Source: Polytrichum commune | Lineage: Eukaryota > Streptophyta > Polytrichopsida > Polytrichales > Polytrichaceae | DNA: 64,000 nucleotides | Direction: 5' to 3' | NCBI GenBank assembly: GCA_950295325.1 | Contig: OX485808.1 | Location: 3,908,501-3,972,500, forward strand | Shown here: positions 59,301 through 64,000 of the stretch, piece by piece | Layout of the letters: each line of letters begins with the position of its first letter | How positions within the stretch are numbered: the stretch's first letter is position 1 | The notes under the pieces: model-generated | Database searches by the model: none | The model's input: only the letters and a program-made list of their open reading frames with translations | What the model was told of the DNA's origin: nothing | Made by a program: the position numbers and the translations under genes

Positions 59301-62300
59301 TTTAGAAGGTTGTTACTTAAGTCTCTGCAACCAAGAGCCATGACATGTAAGAACATGAATCCAATTATTGTCTTCCTATGGAAAGCATGTATGAGAATGA
59401 GGAGGTTTACATTGGGCATGCCATAAATAAATGCTTGTGGAATTCCTTCTCACAAAGGCCGGCCTTATGAATGCCTTCTTCATATAATACCTTAGTTGAA
59501 TGTCAAAACAAGAAGAAATTGAGAGTTTCAAATCAAAAGTTGAAAATATCTCACAAATATGAAAGTTGTAATGAAGTGGTACTCAATCTAGAAAAATCCA
59601 CCGGTCCACTTAGCTTGTTATTGCTTAGATCTCTGCACATTTATAAACATCTCCATCACCCATAAGTACGTTCAATGATGTTTGTTTGATTTTTTTGGTT
59701 TTCTTTTTCCTTCTTTCCCGATTTCTTCCAAACAATTCACTCCATGATAAACATTGAATGACTTGAAAAATCTTATTCTAGATCACATTCCACCACGGAT
59801 AAATTGGAGAGTATTGTTTCCAATGTGTGGCATTAAGTCTAGAATAGACCCCATCAACAATTTGAAGGAAAGATTTGACAACCTTGTTAAAGAAACACTC
59901 CAAAAGTGGAAGCGAGGTACTCACAAAGTCCGAAGTTGTGATGATAATAAGCCACTTTCAATAGGAATACTCCCACTGAGTTGATTATGACTCAAATCTC
60001 TGTAAATGATTCATTTAAAAAAAAATTTCTTCAGTATACTTTTTGAATAAACAACAGATAACAATTAATGCCAATGAAGCAAGAAACAAGCATTGGAAAA
60101 CGAATTGAGCTACTTAGTTTTGCTAAATGAAAGTTACCGCAATGAACACCCACAACACTCGCAATCATTTAATTGTTGGTTGTAGGTTAAGAGACTCACA
60201 CGGAATCAAAAGTGGTGTTAGGGCTAAATATTGGTATTTCTCCACTGAAAAGGTTATGGTTCAAATCACTGTCAAAACGTACATGGCAATTTAGAATGAC
60301 ACCAACACAATATTAGATACACATATATAATAAATACATGTTAAAGCCCTTGAAAAGTTGGAGTGAAAAAAACAAAGTTCTAATTGAATCTCTAAAGTTT
60401 GAAAGGCTCCTATTACAATGTGAGGTGAACATGTGATAGTTTTGTGTTGGGATGAGGATCACAACATGTTGATTTTCTTTGTTAGGATTATATACGGAAT
60501 GTGTTGATTGGATCTATTCCTAGAGAATTGATGCCTAAAAATACTAGATTCCTACCATAGTATTTGTTTTCTTTAGAAGAATACCACATGTGAGACAATG
60601 AAGCGATTTCTGCAAATAATTCTTACCCATAAAATCTCCATTACATGTGAATCTCAGATTTTAAGAAATAACATAATATCATAATAGTGCTAGTATGTGG
60701 ATTGCAATTGAATAACCTTCATATCCATTCAATTTAAAACAAAGGTCTGCAACTCCATTCACTTCTATTGAGGATGTAACAAATTAGGTCTTAATGCACA
60801 GATGTTATCACATTATATAGTTGACATTCAATTTTTTTTAAGGCATGCCTCTTATCCTAACTACACTTCTTACATTGTGCAAATTTTGGGTCTTAGGGTT
60901 TAGGGTTTAGGGTTTGATGATCAAATTCAAAGTGACATAGATAACATGAAGTATGATTAACTTACATGGTCGCAAGATTTAGCTGCATCCCAAGTAGAAA
61001 ATCAAGACTGCCGTTGAGTTGGTTATTGTACAACCATCTGTATTAACACATCAAATTATTCAATGCAAATAGATTTCATGAATGTGTATGGTAGTCAAAT
61101 CACAAGCATGGGTGCTTATTTTGCAACCAAAAATATATAATATAATATTGAATAAAACACTTTGTCAATGCTCATGAAGTCGGAGTATCAGTGATGATAA
61201 TTCCTAAAAACATGATTCACTTGGTGTATAGGTTAGATATCTCACAAGTAAGCAAGTGTTGTATTGAAAGTGGAATACTTGAATGGCACTGGTCCAGTGA
61301 AAAGGTTATTTGATAAAGCCCTGTCCAAAATGCATAATGTCTGTGAATACAAAAAATTATAATGCAATTCAAATGCAAGATGAGAAATTTCCATATGATT
61401 GTATGTATTGATTGATCATAGTACACTATTTATGATGTTTATTGTCACACATTATCCAAAATTACGTTGTGCTATAATACTTTGTTAAGAATAATTAAAA
61501 AGAAGAAGTAAAGTCACTCATGATGCTTAATGTCAATACAACTATTTAGCCTTTATCGATAAAAAATGAAATCTATAGGAAAAAATTATAACATTTCATA
61601 ATTCCAAATAGTAAGTGACACTAAAAATCATAAACGGTGTAGTGTATAGGGTACATCAAATTATACATAGAATCATCAAAAGAAAGATACCAGTTGAATG
61701 CCAAGAGTTTAACTTAAATCTAATCAATTGAATTAGATGCACACAGAAGTCCACAAGAGTGTAAATTAGATTGCCTTACAAGCCTGTGAGGGTTGTTGTT
61801 GGAATCTCTCCTATAACATCCAAAGTCCCATTCAATAGATTGTTGGTTATATCTCTGCAAAATAAAAATAAAAATGAAGCGCATTATTAAATTCAGATCA
61901 AATATATCAGAAAAGCAGACATTGAGAATGATGTGGTGGGCCTACTCATTTACTTCAAAAACAATGAACCGGGTGAAGTCCAAGACTTCAGGAAAATTAC
62001 TGATCATTTTAGAAGACTTTAGAGAATATACCTCAAACTAATAAAGAGAAACCGAAAGATGTCAATATGTAACCAGGTGGACTTGGAAAATACTAAGATC
62101 TTGACTGATTATGTTCAAAAATCTCCCCGGAGATTGTTTAAACGTACTTCAGAGATTAGAAACTACTCAGAAAGAGAGTTGTTTGTTATATTTAAAGATG
62201 AGAAATATACGCTATCACATTTAATATTGAGTTGGTGTAGAGACTATGATACTTATCAAGACACTTTGCAAGGCTTACAATCCATTAATGACCAACATAT

Positions 62301-63683
62301 GAGTCCTAGACAATGTTCACACATAGATGAAAGAACAATGCAAAATTTGCAGGATTGTTTTTCTTTTCCTTTCCAAATTTTTTCTATTTTTTTCTATTTT
62401 AATAATAATAATTTTTATTTCACTCATAACAAAAAAACTCCAATGACATAAAACATGTCTTCAGGGACGCAAGACAATTTCCCACTGAGAGTCATGTGCT
62501 TGTAGTGATTGTATTCATTGTAATTTCTAACTCAATAAATGTCTAGCTTAAAGAACTAAGAAAGAATATAACCATCAAATACTAAGCCAGTTCAAAATCT
62601 AACATCTACAAGTAGAATTCAACGTAGAACAAAGTTTCAAGCATATTCGCGAATATTCGTCCATGATTGTTGAGTTGAACGTGATGAATTTAGAAAGTGA
62701 AACTCACAGGTTTTCAAGAGATGTGAAACTCTTGAACGCTTCAGGCAATTCGCCTACTAATGAGAAGGTGTCATTGTTTGCGTAGCTCGTGGTACCTGAT
62801 ATTCCAGTTAACCTGGGCACAAAACCCGACAACATTGAAGGCCGAATCACCATGTCATATTAGGACCACAATGTAATGAATTTAATTTAAAGTCCGGGAA
62901 GGGAAAAGGATCATGGGCTAGTTACAATATATTCCTACTGCCCAGTCTTATCAAGACATTCACTGTATGACTTTGAATCTGAGTTTACCTAGTAACCCTT
63001 AATGTCGTCAATACAGGACCTAACTCAAATAGTGCGTTATCAATTTTACTAAACTTCAAGATACAGTTCATTGGCATACTTAATCAACATAATGTGACGA
63101 TTGCTAAATGGTCAAGGTCTGGTTGTGTGGTTTTAAGCCTTTTCAAGTGATCTGATTCCTCACCCATTTCAATGATGAACCTATGGTCATAGGGGTTGGT
63201 CCACATTCCAAAGTTGTTGGGTAGTATCTGGCATTCATTTGGAAGATTATCAGATGATATTTGCAGTGTTAAGATTTTAATAAACTCATTAACGTGTAAG
63301 TAATGACATGTTGAACTAAGTAAGCTGTAATACGGATTGTGCATACTGTGAACTCCAAGACCAATTTTGTGTTTGTACAATTTAGTTAAGTTTCATGATC
63401 AATCAAGTGTTAGGTCCTAATACTTCAAGTGTCTTTGAAGCTAAATTTCAATCTATCAGAAGACTTCAAATTATGATTTGTTGCCAATTTTGCAACACTA
63501 GCAGCCGGCTAAATAAGAGATGGTGGTAAGTAATTTACGAGATTAGATTAACCTCTGAATTTATATTGCACGAAACTCCAGTCCAATTCGTACAGGGGGC
63601 AGTTGCGAGTGACCAATTTAGTACGCTAGACAAGCCAGGGTTGCTCTTATTCCATGCTCCAAAGATCTCGACCATTGCCTCCT
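53358..63683 (-). CDS. LRR receptor-like serine/threonine kinase (5' partial)
   Basis: Exons (minus): 63683-63539, 62812-62708, 61854-61780, 61320-61246, 61037-60966, 60268-60200, 59999-59925, 59632-59555, 59324-59244, 58684-58547, 58379-58317, 57250-57086, 56858-56770, 56196-56059, 55657-55539, 55358-55151, 54815-54566, 54113-53963, 53669-53358; about 800 aa. Order: LRR N-cap (WTGVSC), about 11 LRRs, mostly one per exon ([10 protein letters not shown] type, phase-2 introns), LGGNPYC cap, one TM helix ([13 protein letters not shown]), kinase. Kinase: GEGGFG loop, VAVKQL Lys, [15 protein letters not shown]; nothing missing, so likely active, RD type. Resembles LRR-VIII kinases but has no malectin domain. 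The signal-peptide exon is not found. Confidence 0.9.
58176..58231. repeat. Near-perfect palindrome in receptor-kinase intron
   Basis: TATTGTATATGGCCAT and ATGGCCATATACAATA are the core of two arms separated by only a few bases, with further pairing outward (AAGATTTTA/AAAATCTT). Long stem and tiny loop. It lies in the intron between the 58,379-58,317 and 57,250-57,086 exons and could fold in the pre-mRNA. Confidence 0.85.
60893..60915 (+). repeat. Interstitial telomere-like motif (TTTAGGG units)
   Basis: Three consecutive TTAGGGTTTAGGG-type units in the intron before exon 60,268-60,200 of the receptor kinase. Unlike the other three such motifs, it is not next to the dispersed repeat family. 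Confidence 0.85.
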
Positions 63684-64000
63684 CTGCAACAACAACAACA
63701 ACAATCACAACTCACTACTTAGTCTTAATGGTTGTTCACTACAAGGTATGCAATTTCGTATACTTGATAGTATCAATAAATTTAAAAACACCTAGTTTTG
63801 GAAGGAGTGAATTGATACATTTTGTATATTGATTGAGCAGTATCATGGGCAGTTGTCATGCTGCCCGATGACAAAATATCACAAACTATAGTCATGTTTC
63901 CATCCCTGTAGTGTGGATGAGGACGAGAATTTGTATCATTCTTCCAGTACAAAATGCAAATTACTATAAGCGCATTGCTAATGTAGGTCTGATGAATTTC
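63684..64000 (-). other. Upstream intron of receptor kinase; first exon not found
   Basis: A (TTG)n run directly precedes the acceptor at 63,684. The LRR N-cap exon begins in phase 1, so at least one upstream coding exon must exist. ATG-initiated frames up to 64,000 on the minus strand stop quickly and lack a signal peptide. The start is therefore probably outside the window. Confidence 0.6.

Noticed and set aside
1-64000. CRISPR arrays, operons, phage or bacterial features
   Set aside because: The tandem repeats have no unique regular spacers, genes have introns and the landscape is that of a plant nuclear genome.

Overview
The window reads as a piece of a repeat-rich, AT-rich plant nuclear genome. 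The evidence is GT/AG introns, a multi-exon leucine-rich-repeat receptor kinase with one repeat per exon, TTTAGGG-type (plant telomere) motifs, plant-style MITEs, MULEs and LTRs, and no bacterial-style gene packing. A land plant is safe. A seedless one (bryophyte, lycophyte or fern) is only a guess from the style of the MULE transposase and the very TE-dense landscape.

Layout. 1-12 kb is intergenic and built from nested non-autonomous DNA elements: a 225-bp Mutator-type MITE with a 9-bp target duplication, a 0.9-kb TTA-flanked element, a 374-bp TTA-flanked MITE whose empty site survives in a neighbouring duplicate, and a 1-kb foldback. There is one weak ORF at 6.0 kb. 12.3-13.1 kb holds a small intact gene with a TATA box. 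16.5-28 kb is a second TE nest: a Copia-like LTR end, a 5-kb TIR element carrying a gene fragment, and, 5 kb away in inverted orientation, a near-identical copy of that fragment split by a 2.87-kb solo-LTR-like insertion with a clean 5-bp duplication. 28-31 kb is gene-free and holds two copies of a dispersed repeat family that also opens the window.

The main discovery is at 31,406-47,995. It is a 16.6-kb Mutator-like element flanked by the exact 9-bp direct repeat CTACCAAGT, with GAGCGG-rich inverted ends. It carries a spliced but decayed MULE transposase (zinc-binding N-terminus, DDE core, SWIM finger), about 5 kb of higher-order tandem repeats, a spliced ParB-like accessory gene embedded in those repeats on the opposite strand, a tRNA-like hairpin, and another ORF.

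48-51.5 kb is a compositionally different, CG- and TGCA-rich stretch with only tentative exons. 51.9-52.8 kb has a TA-flanked MITE and the tail of a LINE reverse transcriptase. From 53.4 kb to beyond the right edge is a minus-strand LRR receptor kinase. I could assign 19 exons from splice sites and reading phase; the signal-peptide exon is missing and probably lies outside. Its kinase motifs are all present, so it looks functional. Only this gene, the small gene at 12.8 kb and perhaps the ORF at 6.0 kb look like ordinary host genes.
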